Source of the DNA: Lonsdalea iberica
Lineage (GTDB): Bacteria; Pseudomonadota; Gammaproteobacteria; Enterobacterales; Enterobacteriaceae
Length of the DNA stretch: 64,000 nucleotides
Assembly (NCBI RefSeq): GCF_002111585.1
Contig: NZ_LUTP01000019.1
Span: 1 to 64,000, forward strand
Reading direction: 5' to 3'
In this document: in pieces, positions 29,056 to 38,661 of the stretch
Layout of the letters: every line of letters begins with the position of its first letter
How positions within the stretch are numbered: position 1 is the stretch's first letter
Notes under the pieces: model-generated
What the model was told of the DNA's origin: nothing
Database searches by the model: none
What the model saw: only the letters and a program-made list of their open reading frames with translations
Position numbers and translations under genes: made by a program

Positions 29056-30048
29056 ATGGCCTATCTGCACGTGACGCAACTGACTAAAAGTTTTGGGTCA
29101 ACCTCTGTGTTCAACCGCATCGACTTCATGGCGGAAGAGGGCGAATTCGTGACGCTGCTGGGCCCGAGCGGCTGTGGGAAATCCACATTGTTACGCTGTA
29201 TCGCCGGTCTCACCCCGGTCGATAGCGGACAGATCCTGCTACAAGGGCAGAATATCGTGCCGCTATCACCCCAAAAGCGCGGGATTGGCATGGTGTTTCA
29301 GAGTTACGCGTTATTCCCCAATATGACGGTGGAAGGCAATGTCGCTTTCGGATTGAAAATGCAAAAACTGTCGGGTGATGAAGTGCATCGCCGCGTGGCG
29401 GAGGTTCTGGCGCTAGTGGAACTCGAAACGTTCGCCCGGCGATATCCGCATCAGCTTTCCGGCGGTCAGTGTCAGCGCGTGGCGCTGGCGCGTTCGCTGG
29501 TGACGCGACCCCGGCTGCTGTTGCTTGACGAGCCGCTTTCCGCGCTGGACGCCCGGATCCGCCGCCACCTGCGGGAGCAAATTCGCACTATCCAGCGTGA
29601 GCTGAAGCTGACCGCGCTGTTTGTGACCCACGATCAGGAAGAGGCCTTGACGCTATCCGACCGCATCGTTCTGATGAATAAGGGCGAAATCGTGCAGAAT
29701 GGTGACGCGGCGCGACTGTATACGCAGCCGGTTAATGCATTCGCGGCCGGCTTCATTGGCAACTACAATCTGTTAAGCGCGGAACAGGCGTTCCGTCTGA
29801 CCGGCCAGACATTTACGCAGCAAGTGGCTATTCGCCCTGAGTCGATCTCGCTGACTCATCCGCAGCAGGGCGTGCCGGCGACGATCGTCAGCCATAGCCT
29901 GCTCGGCAACGTGATTCGCTATCGGGTGATGACGCAGGGCATCGAACTGCAGGTGGATACGCTCAACCGCTCGATGGAGCAGGCGTACGATCAAGGCGCT
30001 CAGGTGGGGTTAAGTCTCGATCTGGCGACTGTTCAGGAGGTGGCCTGA
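29056..30048 (+). CDS. ABC transporter ATP-binding protein
   Basis: A 330-residue ATPase of the polyamine/iron/phosphonate (PotA/FbpC/PhnT) class. Walker A is GPSGCGKST (about residues 37-45), the Q-loop is VFQSYALFPNM, the signature is LSGGQCQRVALARSL, Walker B is LLLLDEPLSALD, and the H-loop is FVTHDQEEAL. A C-terminal TOBE-like regulatory domain (about residues 240-330, with IRPESISL) follows. It energises the two permeases. It is the last gene of the operon, with a 232-base gap before yjbB. Confidence 0.94.
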   Translation: MAYLHVTQLTKSFGSTSVFNRIDFMAEEGEFVTLLGPSGCGKSTLLRCIAGLTPVDSGQILLQGQNIVPLSPQKRGIGMVFQSYALFPNMTVEGNVAFGLKMQKLSGDEVHRRVAEVLALVELETFARRYPHQLSGGQCQRVALARSLVTRPRLLLLDEPLSALDARIRRHLREQIRTIQRELKLTALFVTHDQEEALTLSDRIVLMNKGEIVQNGDAARLYTQPVNAFAAGFIGNYNLLSAEQAFRLTGQTFTQQVAIRPESISLTHPQQGVPATIVSHSLLGNVIRYRVMTQGIELQVDTLNRSMEQAYDQGAQVGLSLDLATVQEVA

Positions 30049-30280
30049 CGCTATCTTTTTCGGACGGACCGAGAGTCTCACAAAAGCTTAACCAGAACTC
30101 GGTTAACCGCATCTGAGGGCGACGCCCCCCTGACTCAGGGCCGCCGCCGATGTTCTTCACTGGCTAAAGAGTGGCGGCGGAGAGGGGCAACTGGATAGTT
30201 TTTTCTGCCGCGCGCCCCATTTCCGCCACATCACTTGCGATAAGGAACGTTGATCGCTGACTGTTAAGGAGCTCTCTGTT

Positions 30281-31924
30281 TTGTTGATACTGCTGCATTT
30301 GTTGTCCGCCGTTTCGTTGCTGGTTTGGGGGACGCACATTGTCCGTACCGGCATCATGCGAGTGTATGGCGCAGAATTGCGTCGTATGCTCAGCAAGAAT
30401 GTCAGCCACAAGCCGCTGGCCTTTATGGCTGGAATTGTGGTCACCGCGTTGGTGCAAAGCAGCAACGCCACCATGTTGCTGGTCACGTCGTTCGTTTCTC
30501 AGGGCTTGATTGCCTTGGCGCCTGGGCTGGTGATTATGCTGGGTGCGGACGTCGGCACCGCGCTCATGGTACGTATTCTGACCTTTGATCTTTCATGGCT
30601 CTCTCCGCTGCTGATATTCAGCGGCGTCTCACTGTTCCTGAGTCGTAAACAAGCGCGCATCGGACAGATGGGGCGAGTGCTAATCGGTCTCGGACTGATT
30701 CTGCTGGCGCTGGAGCTGATCGTGAATGCCGCCACGCCGATTACCCAGGCGGCCGGGGTGAAGGTGCTGTTTTCTTCGCTGACGGGCGACATCTTGCTGG
30801 ATGCGCTGATCGGCGCCTTGTTCGCTATCGTCAGCTACTCCAGCCTGGCGGCCGTGTTGCTGACCGCGACGTTGACGGCGACCAGCGTGATTTCGTTGAA
30901 GGTCGCGCTCTGTCTGGTGGTCGGCGCCAATCTGGGCAGCGGCATGCTGGCGATGATCAACGCAAGTAAACAGAGCATCGATGGTCGCCGAGTCGCATTG
31001 GGTAGCCTGCTGTTCAAACTCGTCGGCTGCGTGGTGGTGCTGCCTTTCGTCGAGATGTTGGCGGTGGAAATGGAAAAATTGCCCGTCAGCACCGAGAACC
31101 TGGTCATCTATTTCCACGTGGTTTACAACCTGCTGCGTTGTTTGCTGATGTTGCCGGTAACGGGGCGCATGGCGGAGTGGTGCCAGTTGCTGCTCCGCGA
31201 TAATCAAGAGCAAGACCCGCGTCTGCGTCCGCGTCATTTGGATCTCAGCGTGCTGGATACCCCGGCGCTAGCGCTGGCCAATGCCGCTCGGGAAACCTTA
31301 AGGATGGGGGACATCGTGGAAAATATGCTGATTCTCACCCACGAAATGATGCACGGCAATCATCTGCAGGAGAAAACCATCCGTCGTCTGGATGACGATG
31401 TGGACGTGCTTTACACCGGGATCAAACTCTATCTGGCGCGAATGGCCAAAGAGGATTTGGGTGAGAGCGACTCGCGCCGCTGGGCGGAGGTCATCGAAGT
31501 CACCATGAATTTGGAGCAGGCGGGCGATATCCTGGAAAAAATGGCCGGCGACATTCGCGCAAAGGCGCAGGCATCACGCCGGGCGTTTTCCGCCGAAGGG
31601 TTGGAAGAGCTGGATGCGCTCTATTCCCGACTGCTCGACAACCTACGGATGAGCCAGACCGTGTTTTTCAACAACGATCTCGCCAGCGCAAAACGTCTGC
31701 GTCGTTCCAAGCACCGCTTCCGTATCATGGATCGTCGTTTCGCTCACACGCACGTCGAGCGTCTGCGGCAGAAGAACGTGCAGAGTCTGGAAACCAGTTC
31801 GCTGCATTTAGGGCTGTTGGGCGATATGAAGCGTCTAAACTCGCTATTCTGTTCGGTGGCGTACAGCGTGCTGGAGCTTGAGGATCGGGACGATGGCGAC
31901 CGTGACGTGACGGAAGCCAGCTAA
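30281..31924 (+). CDS. yjbB: Na+/phosphate cotransporter family protein YjbB
   Basis: A 547-residue PNaS-family membrane protein. The N-terminal half has two inverted Na/Pi repeats with the QSSNATMLL and YSSLAAVLLTATLTA motifs. The C-terminal half (about residues 330-540) is a soluble PhoU-like helical domain (ETLRMGDIVENML, HRFRIMDRRFAHTHVERL). E. coli YjbB (543) is almost collinear and exports phosphate when overproduced. The start is a TTG at 30281, preceded by AAGGAG at good spacing and giving the E. coli N-terminus. The position next to the hydrolase operon is suggestive of phosphate handling, but the gap points to separate transcription. Confidence 0.94.
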   Translation: MLILLHLLSAVSLLVWGTHIVRTGIMRVYGAELRRMLSKNVSHKPLAFMAGIVVTALVQSSNATMLLVTSFVSQGLIALAPGLVIMLGADVGTALMVRILTFDLSWLSPLLIFSGVSLFLSRKQARIGQMGRVLIGLGLILLALELIVNAATPITQAAGVKVLFSSLTGDILLDALIGALFAIVSYSSLAAVLLTATLTATSVISLKVALCLVVGANLGSGMLAMINASKQSIDGRRVALGSLLFKLVGCVVVLPFVEMLAVEMEKLPVSTENLVIYFHVVYNLLRCLLMLPVTGRMAEWCQLLLRDNQEQDPRLRPRHLDLSVLDTPALALANAARETLRMGDIVENMLILTHEMMHGNHLQEKTIRRLDDDVDVLYTGIKLYLARMAKEDLGESDSRRWAEVIEVTMNLEQAGDILEKMAGDIRAKAQASRRAFSAEGLEELDALYSRLLDNLRMSQTVFFNNDLASAKRLRRSKHRFRIMDRRFAHTHVERLRQKNVQSLETSSLHLGLLGDMKRLNSLFCSVAYSVLELEDRDDGDRDVTEAS

Positions 31925-31973
31925 CGGCGTGCGCGCTGTCGAAAGCGTGATTGAGGGGGATACTCGTAAATCA

Positions 31974-31999
31974 GGGCTTCGCGAGAGTGTGCGAAGCCC
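31974..31999. terminator. Hairpin between convergent yjbB and dld
   Basis: A perfect 9-base stem GGGCTTCGC / GCGAAGCCC with an 8-base loop lies between the convergent genes. The flanking A and T runs are short, so termination strength is uncertain. Confidence 0.55.
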
Positions 32000-32021
32000 A
32001 AAAGGTGAGTTTGCCGCAGGG

Positions 32022-33770
32022 CTAGTGGTGTGAACTGTCGTTGCAGCTACAGCCCCAATTTTTCAGCTTAGTGGTTTTCCCGATACCGGGATTGAGGGTA
32101 TTGGTCGGATCATTCTGCTGATAAAACGCCTTAAGCTGTGGTTTGGCCTGATATAAATGGCCGACGTTGTGCTCTGCAGGGTATTCCGCGCCTCGCTTGT
32201 CGAGGAGTTCCAGCATCTGTTCTTTCAGCTTATGGGTATCGACGCCTTTTTTCACGATGTAATCCTGATGGAAAACGTGGCACATAAAGTGTCCGTAATA
32301 GAGGCGATGCACTAGCTGATTGCTGATTTCCGGCGGCAGGTGCTCAAACCACTCCCGATCGTTACGACGCAGCGCGATATCCAGCGGCAGAATGTTCTCC
32401 ACCTCGCGGCTATGCACCGCGTGATAACGAATAGCGGCTCCGGCGGCGGCGAACCGATGCAAGAACGCTTTATTGCCTTCTTCTGGCGTACAAGCGAAAA
32501 ATTCGCCGTCCGCCTCGCGGAAATAGCTTTCCAACCAGCGATGCGCCTCGTCGATCCCATCTCCCGCCATTTTCAGCATCAGGTGATGCTCGTAGCGGTC
32601 ACGATAGGCCCGCATCCGCTCAGGTAACTGAGAGGGCAGCAAACGACTAAGTAGCTGCATGGTGCGATCCACAAGGTGCGACGGGAGGAAGGGGATTTTA
32701 TCGAAAATGGCGTCCATTCGTCCTTTGAGGTTAAAGAACATAGGCATTTTGTCGGTGCCTAGCTTGTCGATCATGACGAAAGTATCTTTGCCGTAGACCT
32801 CAGCGATATTGAACATGTCGCGGTGGAGATATTCTCCCGCGACCGGCAAATGAGTGAAATTCGCCAGAATATGGCGACGAAGCTCGGTCAGCACCTGAGG
32901 CTGATTCGTGCCGATGTAGAAGACCTGCTGAGACTTTTGCGCCGGAAATGTATCCAGTCTAACGGCAAAGACGGCCAGCTTTCCGGCGCAGCCTGCGGCT
33001 TCAAATAGGCGACGTTCGTCGGCATTGAAGCGGGAGGGGGTATCGGCATCCACGTCACGGACACGGTCGGCGTACTCGTGGTCGGACGCCTGTCGCTCAT
33101 CATTGACCACGTCCGCCTCGGTATACTGACGTTGTTCAAGACGGATCAGAATCTGCTCCGGCGTCTCGCCCAAATCAATCCCCAGATGATTGACCAGCTC
33201 TACCTGGCCTTGATCGTTCACTCGGCCGTACAGCGCCATTTCCGTATAGGCGGGACCGCGATGCACCAGCGAACCTCCGGAGTTATTGCAGATCCCCCCA
33301 ATGACCGATGCGCCGATACAAGATGAGCCAATCACCGAGTGCGGTTCGCGACCTAATGGCTTTAGCACGCGCTCCAAATGCCATAGCGTACTGCCGGGCA
33401 GTGCGACGATTTGTCGCCCCTGATCCAACAGTTGCACCTTATCCAGTCGGAGGGTGTTGATGATAACGATTTCACGGTCATAGCCGTCGCCGCTAGGAGT
33501 AGAACCTTCGGTCAGACCGGTATTAGCGGCCTGCATAATCACAATGCGATCGGCTTCCACGCAGGCCTTGAATACTTTCCATTGTTCCAGTAGCGACCCC
33601 GGAAAGACAACGGCAAGCGCCTCTCCTTGACCGGAGCGGAAACCTTTTCGATAGCGTTCAGTTTTGTGCGTGTCCGTGAGGATATGAGATTTACCGACGA
33701 TATGGGTGAGGGTGTCTATGAGTTCCTGGGCGTTTCCACTCAGCGTGGTTGAAGTTGCATGATCCTGCAT
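32022..33770 (-). CDS. dld: Quinone-dependent D-lactate dehydrogenase
   Basis: A 582-residue FAD flavoenzyme that oxidises D-lactate to pyruvate at the inner face of the membrane and feeds electrons to quinone. The FAD domain is clear: YRKGFRSGQGEALAVVFPGSLLE, MQAANTGLTEGSTPSGDGYDRE, GREPHSVIGSSCIGASVIGGICNNSGGS (in parts). The membrane-binding and cap regions follow E. coli Dld (571) nearly throughout, with YYGHFMCHVFHQDYIVKKGVD and NPGIGKTTKLKNW at the end. The last residues, GCSCNDSSHH, are unlike E. coli and carry a CxC and two His. Convergent with yjbB. Confidence 0.96.
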   Translation of the reverse strand: MQDHATSTTLSGNAQELIDTLTHIVGKSHILTDTHKTERYRKGFRSGQGEALAVVFPGSLLEQWKVFKACVEADRIVIMQAANTGLTEGSTPSGDGYDREIVIINTLRLDKVQLLDQGRQIVALPGSTLWHLERVLKPLGREPHSVIGSSCIGASVIGGICNNSGGSLVHRGPAYTEMALYGRVNDQGQVELVNHLGIDLGETPEQILIRLEQRQYTEADVVNDERQASDHEYADRVRDVDADTPSRFNADERRLFEAAGCAGKLAVFAVRLDTFPAQKSQQVFYIGTNQPQVLTELRRHILANFTHLPVAGEYLHRDMFNIAEVYGKDTFVMIDKLGTDKMPMFFNLKGRMDAIFDKIPFLPSHLVDRTMQLLSRLLPSQLPERMRAYRDRYEHHLMLKMAGDGIDEAHRWLESYFREADGEFFACTPEEGNKAFLHRFAAAGAAIRYHAVHSREVENILPLDIALRRNDREWFEHLPPEISNQLVHRLYYGHFMCHVFHQDYIVKKGVDTHKLKEQMLELLDKRGAEYPAEHNVGHLYQAKPQLKAFYQQNDPTNTLNPGIGKTTKLKNWGCSCNDSSHH

Positions 33771-34343
33771 GAGAGTCCGTCCTGTTAATTAATCTTATGA
33801 TTTCTATAAAAGGATAGTGCTTATTCAGATTTTTGCGCGTATCCCCGGAATGCTCGGTGAGCTATTGTAACGGCCGTTCACTTGGAGGCCGGAAAGCGTT
33901 TTTTAACCGCCCCCGAACGTGAATAACATGTTAATGGATAAGTTAAATTCATCTAATTATCACCACAAAAAGGGCGTGCTTCGATGGCATACTGGATGAC
34001 TGCGATTGAGCGTGTGGAAAGAGCGTGAAGGTGGTGAAACTGGCAGGCAAACTGTGTAAACGTTTTCTTATCTGTGCCTGTCACCGGTCATAGCAAAAGT
34101 TCAATGTTTACTCCGTTGTGCCGATAAGACAAAAACCCCAGGCCAGCGTTTATGTTTCCCGCCATTTCTGGTTTTCCTGTTGAAAGCCCCTGACATGAGT
34201 CGGTGACCGGCCAGGACGGCGGCGTAATATCCATTCGTGTACCCATGCAGTCAACCTGGTGCCTAGGGCTGCTTAAATCGAGATTGCTGCAGATGGACTT
34301 ATCGATAAAGGAACGATAACCCGTCTGTATGGAGGAAATAACA
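33771..34343. other. Long intergenic region dld to DosP-like gene
   Basis: About 570 bases between divergent genes. It contains short inverted copies of GTCACCG (near 34079 and 34200) and A+T-rich stretches, but I see no complete promoter, terminator, tRNA or convincing open frame. A small RNA is possible but unsupported. A dosC-type diguanylate cyclase gene, which precedes dosP in E. coli, is not present. Confidence 0.4.
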
Positions 34344-36902
34344 ATGAAGATGGAAGGTCCGGGCGCTGATTACTATCACATATTGCTCCCCGCTTTGGAG
34401 CAGACGATGTTAGCTGTCGTCCTCATTGATGAATGCGACCGCGTCCTGTTTTTTAATGCGGCCGCAGAAAGGCTGTGGGGGTACGCTCGCGACGACGTGC
34501 TGGGACAACATATACGCCTGCTGTTGCCCAAGGCTATGCGGGAAGTGTATGGCCGCTATATCCGCAGGATTCGGCAGCCAAACTTACCCCGACCAGAAGC
34601 GATGAGTCGCGATATCCTTATGGAAAAGCGGGATGGACAACAGCTTTGGGCGAAGTTTTTCCTGTCTAAGGTCGATGTCGGAGGACGCATCCATTTCATG
34701 GCGATCGCCCGTGACGTCACGGATGAAGTCGCCCGTCGGGAAGAGACCCGACTGCTGCTGCTGGCGATCAACAATACCGACCGCGTTGTTTGCGTGTTGG
34801 ATGCGGCTCGACGAATTGTTCAAATCAATCGTGCTTTTACTTCGCTGTTCGGTTATACGGCCGAAGAGTCCATTGGCAAAGGTCCGAGCGAACTGCTGGC
34901 TAGCCCCCGCACAGACAAATCGTTATTAGACACCTTACGCACTAAAACTCAGGACTGGCTCGGCGTCCACGGCGACATTCTGACGCTGACCAAAGACGGT
35001 CGAGACGTCTGGGTGCGCTTTTCCGTTAATCCCATCTTCGACGAGAGAAATAACGAGCAGATCAAAAATTATGTGGTCGTGCTGTCGGATGTGACCGAGG
35101 AGCGGCTGATCCAGGATTTAGAGCGAGATGCGCTGGAAGCGCTGACCAGCAGCCTGTCGTTCAGCGAGCTCGGCAATTTCCTGTGTCGTCGCATAGAAGC
35201 GATTGTTCCCAATGTTTTGGTCTCCGTCTGTCGGGTTGAGGACAACAAGCTTCGTCCCTGGGCCGCGCCCAGTTTTCACGACTCTTACGGCCCTGACTGG
35301 GAAGGCGTAGAGATAGGCGAAGGCGTTGCGGGCTGCGGAACGGCCGCGTTCAGAGGCGAGTCGGTGATGGTGGATGACATCGAAACCAATCCACTTTGGG
35401 CGCCTTATAAGCATCAAATATTACCGCATGGTCTGCGGGCCTGCTGGACCTATCCTATCAAACAGCGCGATGGTCGGGTTTTGGGCACCTTCGCCTTCTA
35501 TTTTCGGCAGGGTTTGAAACCGAACACTTTTCTTGAACATATCGCCGACGCGAGCATCCATCTGTGTACTCTAGCGATTGAACGAGAAGACAATCGTCGG
35601 CAGATGGCGAGAGTCGTTAGATTCGATGCGCTTACCGGATTACCCAATCGCAGCTATATGCATTGCCATGTGGATGATCTGCTCGCCTCCTCCAGCCAGA
35701 AGATCGGTTTTTTTAATCTCGATCTGGACCATTTCAAAGATGTTAACGACATGTTTGGACACGCGGCGGGCGATCAGGTGCTGGTGGCGATGGCGAACCG
35801 ATTGCAGTCGTGGATACGTTCTGATGAGTTCATCAGTCGCACCGAGACCGATCAGTTCGTCATTGTCATTCCAAATTTTGATGTTTCGCGGGCATCTACG
35901 CTGGCAAGTCAGGTTCTCAGCATTGTACGAGAGCCAATCAAAATCAGCGGCCATCGGTTGAGCTTGTCAGCCAGTCTCGGTATTAGCCTGTACCCTGAAG
36001 GCGGCACCACGCGGGAAGTGCTGCTAACGAATGCCATGAACGCCATGTACAAGGCCAAGAAGTCTGGCGGCAACGTATTTCGATTCTTCAGCGCCGAAAT
36101 GAATGTACTGGCGCGTGAGAGACTGTTGCTCGGCGCCGCCCTCAAGTCTGCCGTGGCGCATCGGCAACTCCATCTGCACTATCAACCTCAGGTATGTGCA
36201 CGGAGCGGAAAACTGTTTGGCGTCGAGGCGTTGGCTCGCTGGCATCACCCCGAATTCGGCGATGTGCCGCCCGACCGGTTTATCCGTCTGGCGGAGGATA
36301 TCGGCGAGATTGACGGTATCGGACGCTGGGCGTTAGAAGAGGCCTGCCGGCAAATGGCCGCGTGGCGGGCGGAAGGCATTTATGTGCCGGTAGTGTCGGT
36401 GAACCTCTCGTCATATAACTTCAATCATCCGGATCTTCCGGCGTATGTGGCTCGCCAGCTCCAGACTTACGGACTCGCGGGGTCGAACCTGACCATTGAG
36501 ATCACTGAAAGCCTGATGATGGCGCTAACGGATGAAACGCTCGATATTCTCAATCGCATACGCGCATTGGGCGTCGGACTGTCGGTGGATGACTTTGGCA
36601 CCGGCTTCTCCAGCCTGTCCAGCCTCGCCAACCTTCCGGTCACGGAAGTCAAAATCGATCGCAGTTTCATCGACCAGTGCGGCAAGGAAAACCGGCTGCG
36701 TTCGGTGGTGCATGCCGTCATTGGGATTGGACGCAGCCTGGATTTGATGGTGGTGGCGGAAGGGGTGGAAACGGACGATCAGCGCAACCTATTAATTGCG
36801 CTGGAATGCCCGGTGGTTCAAGGCTATTTGTTCTCGAAACCGCTACCGCCGAACGGCTTGAACCAATGGATGGCATCTTCTAGTCCGGTCAAGCAGCATT
36901 GA
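34344..36902 (+). CDS. DosP-like PAS-PAS-GAF-GGDEF-EAL cyclic-di-GMP phosphodiesterase
   Basis: An 852-residue signalling protein collinear with E. coli DosP (PdeO). PAS1 spans about residues 17-125, PAS2 135-255, a GAF-like part 275-410, GGDEF 425-585 and EAL 595-845. The GGDEF site is replaced by ETDQF (501-505), so cyclase activity is not expected. The EAL site is kept (E628-A-L in GVEALARWHHPEFG, and DDFGTGFSSLSSL later), so it should hydrolyse c-di-GMP to pGpG. In PAS1 the proximal haem His of DosP (His77 in the literature numbering) aligns with Tyr69, while the distal Met is kept as Met87. I chose the ATG at 34344 because GGAGG precedes it and it aligns end to end with DosP; an in-frame ATG lies at 34329. 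Confidence 0.88.
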   Translation: MKMEGPGADYYHILLPALEQTMLAVVLIDECDRVLFFNAAAERLWGYARDDVLGQHIRLLLPKAMREVYGRYIRRIRQPNLPRPEAMSRDILMEKRDGQQLWAKFFLSKVDVGGRIHFMAIARDVTDEVARREETRLLLLAINNTDRVVCVLDAARRIVQINRAFTSLFGYTAEESIGKGPSELLASPRTDKSLLDTLRTKTQDWLGVHGDILTLTKDGRDVWVRFSVNPIFDERNNEQIKNYVVVLSDVTEERLIQDLERDALEALTSSLSFSELGNFLCRRIEAIVPNVLVSVCRVEDNKLRPWAAPSFHDSYGPDWEGVEIGEGVAGCGTAAFRGESVMVDDIETNPLWAPYKHQILPHGLRACWTYPIKQRDGRVLGTFAFYFRQGLKPNTFLEHIADASIHLCTLAIEREDNRRQMARVVRFDALTGLPNRSYMHCHVDDLLASSSQKIGFFNLDLDHFKDVNDMFGHAAGDQVLVAMANRLQSWIRSDEFISRTETDQFVIVIPNFDVSRASTLASQVLSIVREPIKISGHRLSLSASLGISLYPEGGTTREVLLTNAMNAMYKAKKSGGNVFRFFSAEMNVLARERLLLGAALKSAVAHRQLHLHYQPQVCARSGKLFGVEALARWHHPEFGDVPPDRFIRLAEDIGEIDGIGRWALEEACRQMAAWRAEGIYVPVVSVNLSSYNFNHPDLPAYVARQLQTYGLAGSNLTIEITESLMMALTDETLDILNRIRALGVGLSVDDFGTGFSSLSSLANLPVTEVKIDRSFIDQCGKENRLRSVVHAVIGIGRSLDLMVVAEGVETDDQRNLLIALECPVVQGYLFSKPLPPNGLNQWMASSSPVKQH

Positions 36903-37350
36903 ATGCCGGATCTCAGCGGCGGAAATCGACGTCTGGGGTGAATATAGGGGTGTTTGCTTACTGACTATGACATGCAAACCCCGGTCACAAATAAATCGAA
37001 ACGACCATCCGGTTTGGCCGGGTGTTCGTTTTTTGAGGTTATAAAGCTTCCCCTTCAGCCATCATGAGCGCCAGATCGACCAGCCGACGTCAGGGACGAT
37101 GATGAGGACTTCTTTCGTGTCCTAAAAAGCACACCCTCCACAAGTCAACCATTCATACTTTGTGCATTAAATACTCTATAAATTTTGATTGTGGTTTTAA
37201 AATAGAAGACTGGTAAAAATTCAATTTAAGCATACCTACGATCATAGCTGTCACTTAAAAATAATTCTTCCAACGTGCTGATAATGCTTCACAATACTTA
37301 ATTGGATGTTTAGGATTCATTTGCATTACATTTGTTCAATGGGGAGTATT
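36903..37350. other. Intergenic region, A+T-rich right half
   Basis: About 450 bases. The left part holds the terminator of the phosphodiesterase gene. From about 37120 the base composition becomes clearly more A+T-rich, marking the start of an atypical pocket, with the lipoprotein promoter presumably between 37180 and 37340. No open frame is supported. Confidence 0.4.
37001..37034 (+). terminator. Rho-independent terminator after the DosP-like gene
   Basis: The stem ACGA-CATCCGG / CCGGGTG-TCGT with a TTTGG loop and one internal mismatch is followed by a run of T residues. Confidence 0.82.
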
Positions 37351-38166
37351 ATGAAAAAAACAGGAATGGCGATCGTAATTGCACTAGTTCTTGCAGGGTG
37401 TGATAAGCCGAAAATCGATACATCGAGTGAAGCGACGGCAAAAACATCGGTTAAAGAAGTGCGGGAATCTTTACCCGAAAACAAACGCGCAGCTTACGAT
37501 GATGCACTAGAAGTCGTTGCTCTCAGCAATGTGAGCATGCGGGATTTGATGAAAGCCAAAATGGCTAACGATATGTCCATGGTTCAAGAAAAGATGATGA
37601 GTAACTTGTCAGGTAAGACAGGCGAAGAAATACTCTCGTACGCGGATAAAATCAGAAAGGAAAAAGCTGAGAAAAAGAAAGAACAGGCGATTCAAGAAAT
37701 TTTGGAGCTGGAGGAAAAGCAAAAAAAAGCTGAATTAAATCTCGAGAAAAAGAAAGAATTCGTTATTTCTCGTTCACGCTTTTATTTTAAGAAAACAGAA
37801 TATGGCAAAGATCAGCCAATTATTGAATTAACTGTGGAAAATAAGACAGGTAAAGCTATTTCTCGGGCTAAATTTAAAGGCGACATCACTAGCCCTGGCA
37901 GGCAGGTGCCTTGGTTCACGGATACCTTTATAAGTACTATTCCCGGTGGTTTAGAGCCAGGTGAAAAGGCTGATTTAACCCTGCCACAAAACCCTTACTT
38001 GAAGTGGGGAGATGTCGAATTACCTTCGGATGCCGTATTTACAGCTACTGTTGTTAGTATTAATGACGCTCAGGGAAAACCAATGCTTGACGATGACGAT
38101 TTTTCTGATGAAGATGCTGACCGCCTTGCCACTTTAAAAGCTAAATATTCTGACAATAATAAATAA
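37351..38166 (+). CDS. Lipoprotein with coiled coil, unknown function (DUF6694-like)
   Basis: A 271-residue lipoprotein. The signal KKTGMAIVIALVLAGC has a good lipobox (LAGC, Cys16) followed by Asp, which in enterobacteria favours retention in the inner membrane. Residues about 95-140 are very rich in Lys and Glu (KIRKEKAEKKKEQ, LELEEKQKKAELNLEKKK) and predict a coiled coil. The C-terminal part looks like a beta domain (RSRFYFKKTEYGKDQPIIELTVENKTGKAI, in parts). The N-terminus ESLPENKRAAYDDALEVVA recalls DUF6694 lipoproteins from memory. I chose the ATG at 37351 after GGGGAG. Codon use is more A+T-rich than its neighbours, and an IS remnant follows, so horizontal acquisition is likely. Confidence 0.8.
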   Translation: MKKTGMAIVIALVLAGCDKPKIDTSSEATAKTSVKEVRESLPENKRAAYDDALEVVALSNVSMRDLMKAKMANDMSMVQEKMMSNLSGKTGEEILSYADKIRKEKAEKKKEQAIQEILELEEKQKKAELNLEKKKEFVISRSRFYFKKTEYGKDQPIIELTVENKTGKAISRAKFKGDITSPGRQVPWFTDTFISTIPGGLEPGEKADLTLPQNPYLKWGDVELPSDAVFTATVVSINDAQGKPMLDDDDFSDEDADRLATLKAKYSDNNK

Positions 38167-38329
38167 TAGAGTTCCGGTGACTTACCCGTAGGTAATTCAC
38201 CGGAAAATTAGAAAATTTTGCAGGTATTAGCGAACTGACGGTAGTGCAAAATATGGCGAAGGATGATGTTGCAGCGAAACTTATTATCCTGCAGTTTAAA
38301 ACTGCATATGGGAGCCATTCGCTACTACT

Positions 38330-38628
38330 TAGCGCATATGCACGGTTGTGAAACTCAATGTGCGGATAGATCACGTACAGAACGCCATCCAGCCTGAGCG
38401 TTACAGACCTAATGGGGTTTGTGAAAGGACGAACCGCGATAAGGCTGTTCGCAAAATTTCCCTATCTGAGAAAGAAAAAAATCGTGGGGAAACCACTTCT
38501 GGCAAAGAGGATATTTTGTGAACTCGGTAAGAGCGAGCGAAGCGATTATTCGCAGATATGTCAGGTATCAAGAAAAAGTAGTAAAAGAGGAAGCGGAAAG
38601 ACAAATACAACTGGGGTTGGAGAAATAG
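38330..38628 (+). pseudogene. IS200/IS605-family transposase remnant
   Basis: Pieces of a Y1 (HUH) TnpA can be read in changing frames. VRIDHV (near 38360) matches the region of the HUH motif, but the second His is lost. VTDLMGFVKGRTAIRLF and AKFPYLRKKK (38400-38480) match the conserved middle. After a shift in an A-rich run (about 38471-38481), WGNHFWQRGYFV and IIRRYVRYQEKVVKEEAERQ continue to a stop at 38628. The N-terminal third, including most of the HUH site, is missing or unrecognisable. The element is inactive. It sits in the same A+T-rich pocket as the lipoprotein gene. Identification rests on remembered family motifs. Confidence 0.78.
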
Positions 38629-38661
38629 TGTTCAAGCCCCCTAAAAGGGGGGAACCGTGTC

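Noticed and set aside
34076..34215. Short inverted GTCACCG copies upstream of the DosP-like gene as an operator or small RNA
   Set aside because: Only seven matching bases, far apart, with no promoter or terminator around them.
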